A DNA stretch of 64,000 bases from Microbulbifer rhizosphaerae (GTDB lineage Bacteria > Pseudomonadota > Gammaproteobacteria > Pseudomonadales > Cellvibrionaceae). The first letter of the stretch is position 1. Every line of letters starts with the position of its first letter. The translations under genes and the position numbers were made by a program. Where the stretch lies: NCBI RefSeq assembly GCF_014191725.1, contig NZ_JACHWZ010000015.1, positions 62,001 through 126,000 of the forward strand. Direction: 5' to 3'. The notes beneath the pieces are model-generated. The model made no database searches, had not been told where the DNA came from, and was given only the letters and a program-made list of their open reading frames with translations. This document shows, piece by piece, positions 52,003 to 62,300 of this stretch.

Positions 52003-52872
52003 ATGAAAAACATTCTCGTGATTCTCGATAAGCCCAAACATGAACAGATCGCCCTGCAGCGAGCCATGGCGCTGGCCGAGGCGGCGGGCGTGCGACTGCA
52101 CCTGGTCAGTTTCGCCTACGAGCCACAGCTGACCCTGCCTGGCGTGCACGAGGCAACGGAAGACCTGGTGCAGACAATGGTGAGCGGGCGCGAACACTGG
52201 TTGGAGGAACTCCGCAAGCGCCACCAGCTTCCCGCGGACACGGTGACCGAAGCCGTGTGGCACTACAGTATCGCCAACTGGACCCAGGAGGCGCTGGTGC
52301 GGAAGCCCTTCGACCTGGTCATCAAGACGGCCCAGAAACAGTTTGGCCGCGGCGGCTTCGGCTCCATCGACTGGCAGTTGATCGAGCGCTCACCGGTGCC
52401 CCTGTGGCTCGCGGTCAGCACGCCCTGGGTCAAACGCGAGCGCCTCGTGGCGGCACTGGACCCTTCCGTGGACAACCCCCTGCACCAGGAACTCAACCTG
52501 CGGGTACTGACCATCGGCGACCGGCTGACGCAGCTGCTGAATGCGCAGATGGAAGCGGTTGCCTGCCTGCCCGGCGTCGGCGTGCTCGAGGAGCTGGGAC
52601 TGGCGCCCAGGCCGGACACCTCCGCCGAACAGCAGCGCTCGCTGCGCGAGCATCTGCAGGCGATGATCGCTGACAGCGGCGCCAGCTGCAGTGAGATGCA
52701 CCTGGTGTCCGGCAAACCGGCGCGCGAGGTCAACCGGATCGTCGACCGCAACAAGGCCCGCCTGATGCTGGTCGGGCGCGGTGTGCGCAAGGGCCCCGCC
52801 GGCTTGCTGCTCGGCAACACCGCGGAGCGAATACTTGCCAGGTCCAATACCGATGTGCTGATCGTGCCCTGA
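52003..52872 (+). CDS. universal stress protein, two UspA domains
   Basis: 289 residues, tandem Usp domains (about 1-140 and 150-289). The second ends LMLVGRGVRKGPAGLLLGNT then AERILARSNTDVLIVP, with the G-x2-G-x9-G-(S/T/N) ATP-binding pattern; the first lacks it. Double-domain Usp proteins are commonly Anr-controlled survival factors under oxygen limitation. Consistent with the FNR/Anr box upstream and the nitrate-respiration neighbourhood. Confidence 0.9.
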   Translation: MKNILVILDKPKHEQIALQRAMALAEAAGVRLHLVSFAYEPQLTLPGVHEATEDLVQTMVSGREHWLEELRKRHQLPADTVTEAVWHYSIANWTQEALVRKPFDLVIKTAQKQFGRGGFGSIDWQLIERSPVPLWLAVSTPWVKRERLVAALDPSVDNPLHQELNLRVLTIGDRLTQLLNAQMEAVACLPGVGVLEELGLAPRPDTSAEQQRSLREHLQAMIADSGASCSEMHLVSGKPAREVNRIVDRNKARLMLVGRGVRKGPAGLLLGNTAERILARSNTDVLIVP

Positions 52873-52908
52873 GCGATCGGCCATTCGACACTGAAAACAG
52901 CTTCGGCT

Positions 52909-53811
52909 TCAGGTGTGGCACCCGTCTGTAGAATCTGCACCACTACGCGCAATCAGTTCGAGGCCCGCATGGTCGCGCCAGTAACCGTCGACGCCCTGCG
53001 GTAGAAGATCTGGGTTCAACTCGCCACGGCGGGCGCTGTCAAAGGCAGCGACCACCTGTTCCATACGCAACCATTGTGGGGAGATGCGCAGAATGTCGAT
53101 CCCGAGCGCACGCAGTTTCGGGTAATGGCGCAATAGATTGACAGGCTCCCCGGACAGCGTCTGGATACCGTTGATCACGAACAGCTTTTCGTCCTCCTGG
53201 GAGAACAACGGCAAACCGTCGGGGTATTCCATACAGCGGTAGCCACAGTTGTCCTTGTCGAGTCCGAGGTGGCGGACGGTGAAGCAGCGCGCCGAATAGG
53301 CGAGCGGCATATGTCCGTAGGCGAACAGCTCGACTTCGGGCTTACTGCCGCAGGCGTTCAGCACATCGCCCAATTGCCGCCCGCTCATTTCCACCGGCGC
53401 GGTCCAGCGCACCATGCCGAGTGACATCAGGTGAGACAGCGTCCGCTGGTTGTAAATATTGATCGCCGGACCACAGGCAAACGGCAGTCGGGCTTCCGAC
53501 AACAGCTGTACCGCCGACATATCATTGGCCTCGACCAGCAGTTGCCCGTTGTCACAGATTTTCCGCACCCAATTCAAGTCGGCATTCGACTCCAGCAGCG
53601 TCAGCGTCGACAACACTATCTGCTTGTCGGAAACCTCCGCCAGAGTCCGGGCCAGCTCCAGCCAGTCCGCCGCGCGCAACTGGTGCCGCTTGCCGCACAC
53701 CACCTCCCCCAGGTAAATGATATCCAGCGGCGTGGACAGAATGCTTTCATAGAACTGGTTGATATCGGTCCGGCTCCAATAGTACTGCACCGGCCCCAAA
53801 GCGAGCTGCAT
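52909..53811 (-). CDS. ubiV: oxygen-independent ubiquinone biosynthesis protein (U32 family)
   Basis: 300 residues. U32-peptidase-like fold with conserved cysteines of the UbiV 4Fe-4S cluster: IYLGEVVCGKRHQL, SARCFTVRHLGLDKDNCGYRC. With UbiU it hydroxylates ubiquinone precursors without O2, probably using prephenate (known for E. coli UbiTUV). 10 bases downstream of ubiU, in the same operon. Confidence 0.93.
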   Translation of the reverse strand: MQLALGPVQYYWSRTDINQFYESILSTPLDIIYLGEVVCGKRHQLRAADWLELARTLAEVSDKQIVLSTLTLLESNADLNWVRKICDNGQLLVEANDMSAVQLLSEARLPFACGPAINIYNQRTLSHLMSLGMVRWTAPVEMSGRQLGDVLNACGSKPEVELFAYGHMPLAYSARCFTVRHLGLDKDNCGYRCMEYPDGLPLFSQEDEKLFVINGIQTLSGEPVNLLRHYPKLRALGIDILRISPQWLRMEQVVAAFDSARRGELNPDLLPQGVDGYWRDHAGLELIARSGADSTDGCHT

Positions 53812-53821
53812 ACCGCCTCCT

Positions 53822-54817
53822 CTACTGCCAAGGGCGATCGTAGGCGCCCAGTGTGGTTTGCTTGCCTTCAGAGTTTTTTGCCAATGTCCCGCGCCAGCGC
53901 TCCTTAACCAAGAAATCGGCGCCGCGTTGCAGCACTTCGTCGATCGCCTCGCGCCAGGTGCGCACCACCTGCGCCACGTAGGCGGGGCTGCGCTGCCTAC
54001 CTTCCAGTTTGATCGCCTGAATGCCCGCCGCTTTTAGCTCCGGCAGCAGTGCCATGCTGTTCAGGCTCGTGGGTTCTTCCAGGGCATGCTGGCGCTTGCC
54101 GTCCACCACAAAGCGTCCCTTGCACAGGGTGGGATAACCGGCGTTTTCGTTGTCGGCGAAGCGGTCTATCAATACGCCGTTGAGTCTTGTCTCCAGCCCG
54201 TTCGCCCCGTTTCTCCACTCCACCGCCCTGGCCGGGGAGCAGACTCCGTTCAAGTTGGGCGACTCACCGGTGACATAGGAACTCAAGTGGCAGCGCCCCT
54301 CGGCCATGATGCAGAGGCTGCCGAAACCGAACACCTCCAGCTCCACCCGGCTGCCGGCCGCCAGCTGCTGCACCTGCTTGAGCGACAGTACCCGCGGCAG
54401 TACCGCGCGGCGAATACCAAACTGCCGGCGATAGAATTCCAGCGCCGCAACGCTGGTCGCCGACGCCTGCACCGACAGGTGCAGGGACAATTTCGGATAC
54501 TTGTCGCGCGCATACTCCATAAGACCAATATCCGCCATGATCATCGCGTCGGCCGAAAGGTCGGCAGCCCGGTCCACCGCCGCCTGCCAGCGCGAGAAAC
54601 TTCCTGGCTTCGCATAGGTGTTGATGGCGACGAACAGTTTCCTGCCCCGACTGCGTATACGCTCCAGGGCCCGCAGCGCACTCCTGTCGTTGAAGTTGAG
54701 ACCGCCGAAATTGCGCGCGTTGGTGTCGTCATTGAATCCGATATAGACAGCGTCGGCGCCGTTGTCGATGGCGGCTTCCAGTGCCGGCAGGCCGCCGGCG
54801 GGACATACGAGTTCCAT
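53822..54817 (-). CDS. ubiU: oxygen-independent ubiquinone biosynthesis protein (U32 family)
   Basis: 331 residues. Features: ELVCPAGGLPALEAAIDNGA, DAVYIGFNDDTNARNFGGLN, and the cluster cysteines in FGSLCIMAEGRCHLSSYV, NLNGVCSPARAV and GYPTLCKGRFVVDG, followed by KLEGRQRSPAYVAQVVRTW. Partner of UbiV. Starts 11 bases downstream of ubiT. Confidence 0.94.
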   Translation of the reverse strand: MELVCPAGGLPALEAAIDNGADAVYIGFNDDTNARNFGGLNFNDRSALRALERIRSRGRKLFVAINTYAKPGSFSRWQAAVDRAADLSADAMIMADIGLMEYARDKYPKLSLHLSVQASATSVAALEFYRRQFGIRRAVLPRVLSLKQVQQLAAGSRVELEVFGFGSLCIMAEGRCHLSSYVTGESPNLNGVCSPARAVEWRNGANGLETRLNGVLIDRFADNENAGYPTLCKGRFVVDGKRQHALEEPTSLNSMALLPELKAAGIQAIKLEGRQRSPAYVAQVVRTWREAIDEVLQRGADFLVKERWRGTLAKNSEGKQTTLGAYDRPWQ

Positions 54818-54828
54818 AGGTTTTCCAT

Positions 54829-55326
54829 TTATTTTGCCGCGGCGTCTGCCAGCGCCCCGGCTATCAGCACCAGCCAGCGTTGCGCCCTTTGTGGGAGGCG
54901 GCTCCGGTCGATCGCATCCAGGCGGTTTTTGGCGGTCAATCCGAGTTCGGTATCACCGCTGATACTGAGCCGGCGGTGAAAGAACAGCGTGTCCGGGTCT
55001 TCCCTGCCGCTGGCGATGGCCAGAAAGTCCACGGCTTTTGCCGCGATGGCGGCATCGGTAATTGCACTCGCCGGTGCGCGCACGAAACGCGCACCGCTTT
55101 TTCCCATGCGCAGGCTGATGCGAAAATCAATGACCGCAATCTCCAGCACCCGCCCTTCGAGAAAATCGAACTCGCCCTCCTCCAGCTCTTCGGCCAGCTG
55201 GACGTTGAGAAATTTCACCAGAGCCAGCTCACCAGGCCACTTGGGCAGTACCGGCAGCAGCCGGCAGCCGAGCCGGTAACCTCCGCGGGCAATGGACTTG
55301 CGAATGGACACCATAACTATCTCCAT
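54829..55326 (-). CDS. ubiT: ubiquinone biosynthesis accessory protein, SCP2 domain
   Basis: 165 residues. An SCP2 lipid-binding domain (about 40-135): EEGEFDFLEGRVLEIAVIDF, FFHRRLSISGDTELGLTAKN. Known UbiT binds ubiquinone precursors so that UbiU-UbiV can act anaerobically. First gene of ubiTUV. The presence of the whole set means this organism can make quinone for nitrate respiration without oxygen. Confidence 0.93.
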   Translation of the reverse strand: MEIVMVSIRKSIARGGYRLGCRLLPVLPKWPGELALVKFLNVQLAEELEEGEFDFLEGRVLEIAVIDFRISLRMGKSGARFVRAPASAITDAAIAAKAVDFLAIASGREDPDTLFFHRRLSISGDTELGLTAKNRLDAIDRSRLPQRAQRWLVLIAGALADAAAK

Positions 55327-55463
55327 TTAGGAAGGCCCTGAACAAGTAATCTTTCGTCACTTCGGCGAAGTCTGGAAGCCAGGAATCTGGACCCGGACTT
55401 CGCCGGGATGACGACTTGACTGCCATCTGTATTCCTCCCGGAGAGCGCGCAGCCGCTTATCGA

Positions 55464-56297
55464 TCAATGCGCCCAGTCCCGCTTCGACAGCAAATCGATA
55501 CCCGTGATGTGTGCGTGGGAAACCAGGTCCAGCAGGTAGACCCGTATCATTCGCCGGCGCAGAGACTCCTGGAGCTGCTGTGCAATCTTTTCTCTCACCG
55601 TTTCGAATCCCAACGGCCGCCCCGGTTCGAACTGCTCCACATAGATCAGATGCAGCCCATAGGCACTGGCCACTGGTTCCGGCACCAGACCGACGCCGTG
55701 GCCGAACACTGCTTCTTCGAACTCCGGAACCGTATCCCCCGGGCCCACCTGGCCCAGGCTGCCGCCGGAATCCTTCGATGAACACCGGGAGTGGCTGCCG
55801 GCAAGCTGCGCGAAGCACTTTAGTGGGTCGGCAGACTGCTCGACCTGCCGCAACAGGGACCTTGCCAGCTGCCGAATGCGATGCGCTTCTTCGCCGTCAT
55901 CGCCCGGGGCCTGCAGCAGGATATGGCGCACCTCGGCCAGCGGCGGTGAAGCGAATTGCTCCCGGTGCTGGCAGTAGTACTCCAGGCAACTGGGGCGGCC
56001 GGGTTTGGGTACCGGCACTTCCAGCTGCAACAGCTTGTCCACCGCCGTATCAAAGTCGGCACTTCCCGGCAGTATTTCCCGGTCACAGAGTCCCTGTGCC
56101 CGGGCGCGCTGGCTCAGAAGTTCTCCCAGAACCAGGGAGCGGGCCGCGTTGAAAATTGCCTCTGCCGGCGTGGCGGCCGGGTGGTACTGCATTTCCCTGT
56201 ATACCTGTTGCGGGGATATCTCCCGGCCGTTGACAAAAATCGTTTGCAGAAGATCGGGACGGTCCCCGTCCCGATCTGAAGCCAGTAAACCGTTCAT
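55464..56297 (-). CDS. PpiC-type peptidyl-prolyl isomerase in the nar operon (NifM-like)
   Basis: 277 residues from ATG 56297 (AGGG upstream); a longer frame begins with TTG at 56327. No signal peptide, so probably cytoplasmic. The rotamase domain (about 115-240) has LAEVRHILLQAPGDDGEEAH, KCFAQLAGSHSRCSSKDSGG and SLGQVGPGDTVPEFEEAVF. A PpiC/NifM-like gene after narI is common in denitrifying pseudomonads; it may help maturation of the nitrate reductase (inference). 26 bases downstream of narI. Confidence 0.88.
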   Translation of the reverse strand: MNGLLASDRDGDRPDLLQTIFVNGREISPQQVYREMQYHPAATPAEAIFNAARSLVLGELLSQRARAQGLCDREILPGSADFDTAVDKLLQLEVPVPKPGRPSCLEYYCQHREQFASPPLAEVRHILLQAPGDDGEEAHRIRQLARSLLRQVEQSADPLKCFAQLAGSHSRCSSKDSGGSLGQVGPGDTVPEFEEAVFGHGVGLVPEPVASAYGLHLIYVEQFEPGRPLGFETVREKIAQQLQESLRRRMIRVYLLDLVSHAHITGIDLLSKRDWAH

Positions 56298-56323
56298 AGT
56301 CAGCCCTGTAGATGATTCCCCGA

Positions 56324-57022
56324 TCAAACCCGACGGGCGCCTCTCGCCCGTACGACCTGGTAGTTGCGGCCCAGGTACTGCACCGGCAGGCTCCAGACGT
56401 GTACCAGGCGGCTGAAGGGAAACAGCAGGAATAGTGTCATGCCCAGAAATATATGCAGCTTGTAAATGACGTTCACGTCGCTGATCGCAGCCACTGCGTC
56501 GGACGCATTGAAGGTGACAATGGACTGAGCCCAGGTCATCAACTTGAGCATGACCGCCCCGTCCATATGACTGGCGGAGACGAAGATGCTCAACAAGCCG
56601 AGTATCAACTGCACGTACAGCAACAGCAGTATGGTGATATCCATCGTCGAGGAGGTGGCGCGCACACGGGGGTTGGTCAGGCGGCGGTGGATCAGGATGG
56701 TCATGCCGACAAAGCAGATGACCCCGAAAAGGCCACCCGCAATCATCGCCAGCGCCTGCTTGGTGGATGCCTCAACCCCCAGCAGATGCCACACCGCCTT
56801 GGGGGTCAGCAGACCCACAAAGTGTCCGGCGAGTATCGCGATTATCCCCACATGAAACAGGTAGCTGCCCAGGCGCAGCTTCTTCTTTTCCAGCAGCTGG
56901 CTGGAGCCGGTACGCCAGGTGTACTGATCCCGGTCGTAGCGAATCAGGCTTCCCACCAGGAAGACGGTGAGCGCCACGAAAGGATAGATTCCGAACAAAA
57001 GCGTATTGAGATAACTCATCAT
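56324..57022 (-). CDS. narI: respiratory nitrate reductase gamma subunit (cytochrome b)
   Basis: 232 residues, five membrane helices. Heme-ligand histidines lie in YLFHVGIIAILAGHFVGLLT (two) and KLHIFLGMTLFLLFPFSRLV, SRLVHVWSLPVQYLGRNYQ. Accepts electrons from quinol at the periplasmic side of the membrane and passes them to NarH. 21 bases after narJ. Confidence 0.96.
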   Translation of the reverse strand: MMSYLNTLLFGIYPFVALTVFLVGSLIRYDRDQYTWRTGSSQLLEKKKLRLGSYLFHVGIIAILAGHFVGLLTPKAVWHLLGVEASTKQALAMIAGGLFGVICFVGMTILIHRRLTNPRVRATSSTMDITILLLLYVQLILGLLSIFVSASHMDGAVMLKLMTWAQSIVTFNASDAVAAISDVNVIYKLHIFLGMTLFLLFPFSRLVHVWSLPVQYLGRNYQVVRARGARRV

Positions 57023-57043
57023 TTACTCCTCACCATTTACTCA

Positions 57044-57757
57044 TCACCCAGGCGTTGCACTGTTCCGGCCTTCATCCGCCCAGACAATGGGCTCCTCCCC
57101 CATAAACTGCGCCGCAGCCGGGCGCCGTACACTCTGGTCGCAACTGCCGCCCGCGGAAAAGGAAACGGCCTCCTCCTCCCAGATTTTGTCCAGCGCTTCC
57201 GGCGTATCATCGCGCTCCTCCTTCGATACCACCTCCGCGAGCGCCGTCATATCCACATTCAGGTCGATCAACTCCAGCAGGCCGGTCAATAGGTGCGCGT
57301 AGATGGATTCCTTTTGCCTGAGCCGGGCGGACAAGAGTGCCAGTACATGTGCTATCTGCTCCAGCCATTCCCGCGCCGCTGTTTCCTGGGTCGCGCAGAA
57401 CTCCAGGTAAGTGGGCAGGTAATCCGGCAGCTCCCTTTCCGACAGCTCCAGGCCCGCCTCCCGATAGTGCTTGAGAAGTTCCACCATGGCCTGCCCGCGA
57501 TCGCGGGACTCGCCGTAAATATGTTCGAAGATATGCAGGGACACAGCGCGCCCGCGCTCGAACAGACCCTCGTATTCGCTCTGCCAGTCGAGCAGATCCC
57601 GCTGTCGCTGGTATTCGATGAAACGCAGGATACTTTCCCGCACTTCGCCATCTAGTTCGTCCGCCTGCTCCACCCAGCGGGTGAGTTCCGGCAGGTTTTT
57701 TGCCAGAGCTTCATCCGGATAGTCCAACAGGTGCGATATCAGCTGAAGTATTTTCAT
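57044..57757 (-). CDS. narJ: nitrate reductase assembly chaperone
   Basis: 237 residues. NarJ/TorD-type helical chaperone: LQLISHLLDYPDEALAKNLP, WQSEYEGLFERGRAVSLHIF, EHIYGESRDRGQAMVELLKH, and DYLPTYLEFCATQ. Needed for Mo-cofactor insertion into NarG. The C-terminus has the CDQSVRRPAAAQFMGEEPIV tail typical of NarJ. 12 bases after narH. Confidence 0.95.
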   Translation of the reverse strand: MKILQLISHLLDYPDEALAKNLPELTRWVEQADELDGEVRESILRFIEYQRQRDLLDWQSEYEGLFERGRAVSLHIFEHIYGESRDRGQAMVELLKHYREAGLELSERELPDYLPTYLEFCATQETAAREWLEQIAHVLALLSARLRQKESIYAHLLTGLLELIDLNVDMTALAEVVSKEERDDTPEALDKIWEEEAVSFSAGGSCDQSVRRPAAAQFMGEEPIVWADEGRNSATPG

Positions 57758-57769
57758 TGGTTTCTCCGG

Positions 57770-59302
57770 TTACTCCACATTCTTCGCCGGGATAACCTGG
57801 CGAACGGCAGGGTTTTTGCCTCCGAAAATATTGACCGAATCGTTTCCGGTACTGCATCCGTTGCCGAAACTGAAGCCACAGGAGGATTTCATGTCATAGG
57901 CGTTTTCCGCATAGGAGCGGTGACTTGAGGGAACGACAAAGCGATCCTCGTAATTTGCCAGGGCCATGTAACGGTACATTTCCTCGACCTGCTGTATCGA
58001 CAGACCAACCCGCTCCAGCAGCTGGCGGTCCTGCACTCCCTCGAGGTGCACCGAGCGCATATAGGCGCGCATAGCGATCATGCGTTCCAGCGCGCGTTCC
58101 ACCGGCGCTTCATCGCCGGCGGTAAGCATATTGGCGAGATATTTCAACGGAATGCGCAGGCTTTTGAGGTCCGGGATATCGCCGCTCATGCCCACATGGC
58201 CGGCCTCGGCGGCGGACTGGATCGGCGACAGCGGTGGCACATACCAGACCATTGGCAGGGTGCGGTACTCCGGGTGCAGGGGCAGCGCCACCCGCCAGTC
58301 GATCGCCATCTTGTACACCGGTGACTGCTGGGCCGCGTCGATCCACGCCTGGGGAATACCCTCGGCGAGGGCGGCCTCCTGCACTTTGGGATCAGCCGGG
58401 TCCAGGAAAATATCGCACTGCGCCCGGTAAAGATCCTGTTCGTTTTCCACCGCGGCGGCCTCCTCGATACGATCCGCGTCGTACAGCAGCACGCCGAGAT
58501 AGCGAATGCGGCCGACACAGGTCTCGGAGCAGATAGTGGGTTGCCCGGACTCGATGCGCGGATAACAGAAGATGCACTTCTCGGATTTTCCGGTTTTCCA
58601 GTTGTAGTAGATTTTCTTGTAGGGGCACCCGGAGACGCACATGCGCCAGCCGCGACACTTGTCCTGGTCGATCAGGACAATGCCGTCCTCCTCCCGTTTG
58701 TAGATAGCACCGCTGGGGCAGGACGCCACGCAGGCCGGGTTGAGGCAGTGCTCACACAGGCGTGGCAGGTACATCATGAAAGTATTTTCGAACTCTCCGT
58801 ATATCTCCGCCTGCACCTGGTCGAAATTCTTGTCCTTTTTGCGCTTCTCGAACTCGGTCCCGAGAATTTCCTCCCAGTTGGGCCCCCATTCGATCTTTTC
58901 CATGCGCTCGCCGGTGATCAGCGAGCGGGGGCGCGCCACCGGCTGGTGCTTTTTCTGGGGCGACTGGTGCAGATTCTGGTAGTCGAAATCGAATGGCTCG
59001 TAGTAGTCGTCGATCTCGGGCATTTCCGGGTTGCCGAAGATATTGGCCAGCACCCGGTGTTTGCCGCCCTGGCGGGGCTGCAGTTTGCCGTTTTTCCCGC
59101 GCTCCCAGCCACCTTTGTATTTGTCCTGGTTCTCCCACTCCTTGGGGTAGCCGATGCCCGGCTTGGTTTCCACGTTGTTGAACCATGCGTATTCCACCCC
59201 TTCCCGGGAGGTCCATACGTTTTTACAGGTTACCGAGCAGGTGTGACAGCCAATGCACTTGTCGAGGTTCAGCACCATGCCGATTTGCGCTCTTACTTTC
59301 AC
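57770..59302 (-). CDS. narH: respiratory nitrate reductase beta subunit
   Basis: 510 residues. Four Fe-S motifs: CIGCHTCSVTCKNVW, CEHCLNPACVASCPSGAIY, CRGWRMCVSGCPYKK (Trp in place of a Cys, giving the 3Fe-4S centre) and CIFCYPRIESGQPTICSETC. Passes electrons from NarI heme to NarG. Its start overlaps the narG stop by 4 bases. Confidence 0.97.
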   Translation of the reverse strand: MKVRAQIGMVLNLDKCIGCHTCSVTCKNVWTSREGVEYAWFNNVETKPGIGYPKEWENQDKYKGGWERGKNGKLQPRQGGKHRVLANIFGNPEMPEIDDYYEPFDFDYQNLHQSPQKKHQPVARPRSLITGERMEKIEWGPNWEEILGTEFEKRKKDKNFDQVQAEIYGEFENTFMMYLPRLCEHCLNPACVASCPSGAIYKREEDGIVLIDQDKCRGWRMCVSGCPYKKIYYNWKTGKSEKCIFCYPRIESGQPTICSETCVGRIRYLGVLLYDADRIEEAAAVENEQDLYRAQCDIFLDPADPKVQEAALAEGIPQAWIDAAQQSPVYKMAIDWRVALPLHPEYRTLPMVWYVPPLSPIQSAAEAGHVGMSGDIPDLKSLRIPLKYLANMLTAGDEAPVERALERMIAMRAYMRSVHLEGVQDRQLLERVGLSIQQVEEMYRYMALANYEDRFVVPSSHRSYAENAYDMKSSCGFSFGNGCSTGNDSVNIFGGKNPAVRQVIPAKNVE

Positions 59303-62300
59303 TCTGACGCCCCCCCTGCAACCTCTGTTACCTTGGCATCTTCGCCATCCAGCCAGTCAACTTTGTTCATCTTTCTCACAATAACAAACTCGTCCCGATT
59401 ACAGCCGACGGTGCCGTAGTAATTGAAACCGTAGGATTGCTGGGCATAGCCACCGATCATATGGGTGGGCTTCATCACTGCGCGGGTAACGGAATTGTGG
59501 ATGCCGCCCCGGGTTCCGGTGGTTTCCGCCCCCGGGGTGTTCACGATCCGCTCCTGGGCGTGGTACATCATCGCCATTCCCTCCGGAACCCGCTGGGAGA
59601 CCACCGCGCGGGCGGCGATAGCGCCGTTGACGTTGAAGATCTCTATCCAGTCGTTGTCTTCGACACCCGCCAGCTTCGCATCCCTTTCGCTCATCCACAC
59701 GATGGGGCCGCCGCGGGAGAGCGTCAGCATCAGCAGGTTGTCGGAATAGGTGCTGTGGATGCCCCACTTCTGGTGCGGCGTGATCCAGTTGAGCAGGATC
59801 TCTTTGTTGCCGTTGGATTTCCTGTTCAGCACCGGCTCCACGGTTTTGAGATTGACCGGCGGCTTGTAGACGCAAAGGGTCTCGCCGAAGTCACGCATCC
59901 ATTCATGGTCCTGGTAGAACTGCTGGCGGCCGGTGATGGTGCGCCAGGGAATATACTCGTGCACATTGGTGTAACCGGCGTTGTAGCTCACATGCTCATC
60001 TTCCAGCCCGGACCAGGTGGGGGAGGAGATGATCTTGCGCGGTTGCGCGACAATATCGTTGAAGCGGATCTTTTCCTCTTCTTTTGGCCTGGCGAGGTGA
60101 GTGTGGTCGCGACCGGTGATTTCGCCGAGCGCGGCCCAGGCCTTTACCGCCACTTGTCCGTTGGTTTCCGGCGCCAGGGAGAGAATCATTTCCGCCGCAT
60201 CAATGGCGGATTCTATTTTTGCGCGGCCATCCCGTGCGGAATCCTCGCTATAGGTGCGGTTGAGTTTTTTGAGGAAATCCACTTCCTTATCGGTATTCCA
60301 GGAAATTCCCTTGCCGCCGTTGCCGAGCTTTTCCAGCAGGGGACCAATGGAAGTAAACCGGTTGTAGGTGTTGGGGTAATCCCGCTCCACCGGGATCATG
60401 CTTGGGGCGGTCACACCGGGTACCAGATCGCACTCGCCCTTCCACCAGGCTTTCACCCCGAACGGCTGGGCGATTTCCGCGGGGGTATCGTGGTGAATCG
60501 GCAGGGTCACCAAGTCGGTTTCCACTCCCAGGTGCCCCTCGGTAAGTTCCGAGAATTTCTTTGCGATACCCTTGAAGATTTCCCAGTCGGAACGCGCTTG
60601 CCAGGCGGGGTCCACCGCCCTGGTCAGGGGGTGAATAAACGGATGCATATCCGAAGTATTCATATCGTCCTTTTCATACCAGGTGGCAGTGGGCAGGACG
60701 ATATCGGAGTACAGGCAGGTGGTGGACATACGGAAATCCAGGGTTACCAGCAGATCCACCTTGCCTTCGCTGGGCGTGTCGTGCCATGCGACATCCTCCG
60801 GCTTTTTGCCACCGGACTCGCCCAGGTCCACACCCATCAGGCCGTGCCTGGTGCCCAGCAGGTGACGCAACATATATTCGTGCCCCTTGCCGGAGGAGCC
60901 CAACAGGTTGGAGCGCCAGATAAACAGGTTGCGCGGAAAGTTCCGCGGGTTGTCCGGGTCCTGGTTGGCAAACTTCAGTTCGCCGCTCTCGAGCTGCTGC
61001 ACGACGTAGTCTTTCAGGTTCATACCCGCGGCGGCGGCTTCGCTTGCCAGCCGCAGCGGATTGGTACCCAGCTGCGGAGCCGACGGCAGCCATCCCATGC
61101 GCTCGGCGCGGCTGTTGAAGTCGATAATGGAACCGCTCCACTTTTCCCTGTCCGCCAGCGGGGAAATGACTTCGCTCATCTCGAGTTTTTCGTAGCGCCA
61201 CTGGCTGGAGTGATTGTAGAAAAAGGAGGTGCCGTTCATGTGGCGCGGCGGACGCTGCCAGTCCAGGGCAAACGCCAGCGGCGTCCATCCGGTCTGCGGG
61301 CGCAGTTTTTCCTGGCCCACGTAGTGCGCCCAACCACCGCCACTCTGGCCCACGCAGCCACACAGCATCAACATGTTGATCAGGCCGCGGTAGTTCATGT
61401 CCATGTGATACCAGTGATTCAACGCCGCCCCCACGATCACCATGGAGCGACCGCGGGTCTTGTCCGCGGTGGTGGCAAATTCCCGTGCAACGCGGATCAC
61501 ATCCTCGGGCCTGACGCCGGTGATGGCCTCCTGCCAGGCGGGGGTGTAGGGCTTGTCCTCACCGTAACTGTGGGCGCAGTTGGGATCGTCCAGGCCGTGC
61601 TCGACACCGTAGTTGGCGAGGGTGAGGTCGTAGACGCTGGCCACCACAATGGTGTTGCCGTCCGCGCTGGTAATTTTTTTCACCGGGACTTTGTAATCGA
61701 TCACTTCGCTGTGATTTGTGTGCTGGAAGTAATCGTATTCGTGTGCCTGGCCGCCGAAATAGGGGAAAGCCACTTTGACCACTTCGTCGGCGCAGTCCCT
61801 GAGACTCAGCTTCAATTTCAGTTCGGACCCGTCCACGCCATCCCGCTGCTCGAGATTCCACTTGCCCCGTCCTTCTTTCGCCGAGGGTTCGCCCCAGCGG
61901 TAGCCCACGGACCCGTTGGGGGAGACCAGGCGGCCGTCGTCGTTGACGGCAATGGTTTTCCACTCCGGGTTATTGTCCTGGCCCAGGTTGTCCGCGAGGT
62001 CCGAGGCGCGCAGGAAACGCCCCTGTACCAGCCGGCCGTCCTTTTCCTCCAACATCACCAGCATGGGCATATCGGTGTAGGTGCGCACATACTCGGTGAA
62101 GTAGGCGCTGGGTTTGTCCACGTGAAATTCCTTCAGGATCACGTGGCCAAAGGCCATTGCCAACGCGGCGTCGGTGCCCTGGCGCGGTGCCAGCCAGGTA
62201 TCGCCGAACTTGGAGCACTCGGAATAATCCGAGGTGATCACACAGGTCTTGGCGCCCTTGTAGCGCACTTCACTCAGGAAATGGGCGTCCGGCGTCCGGG

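Noticed and set aside
55327..55463. FNR/Anr box upstream of ubiT
   Set aside because: TTGACTGCCATCTG near 55415 matches only about 7 of 10 consensus positions, too weak to call.
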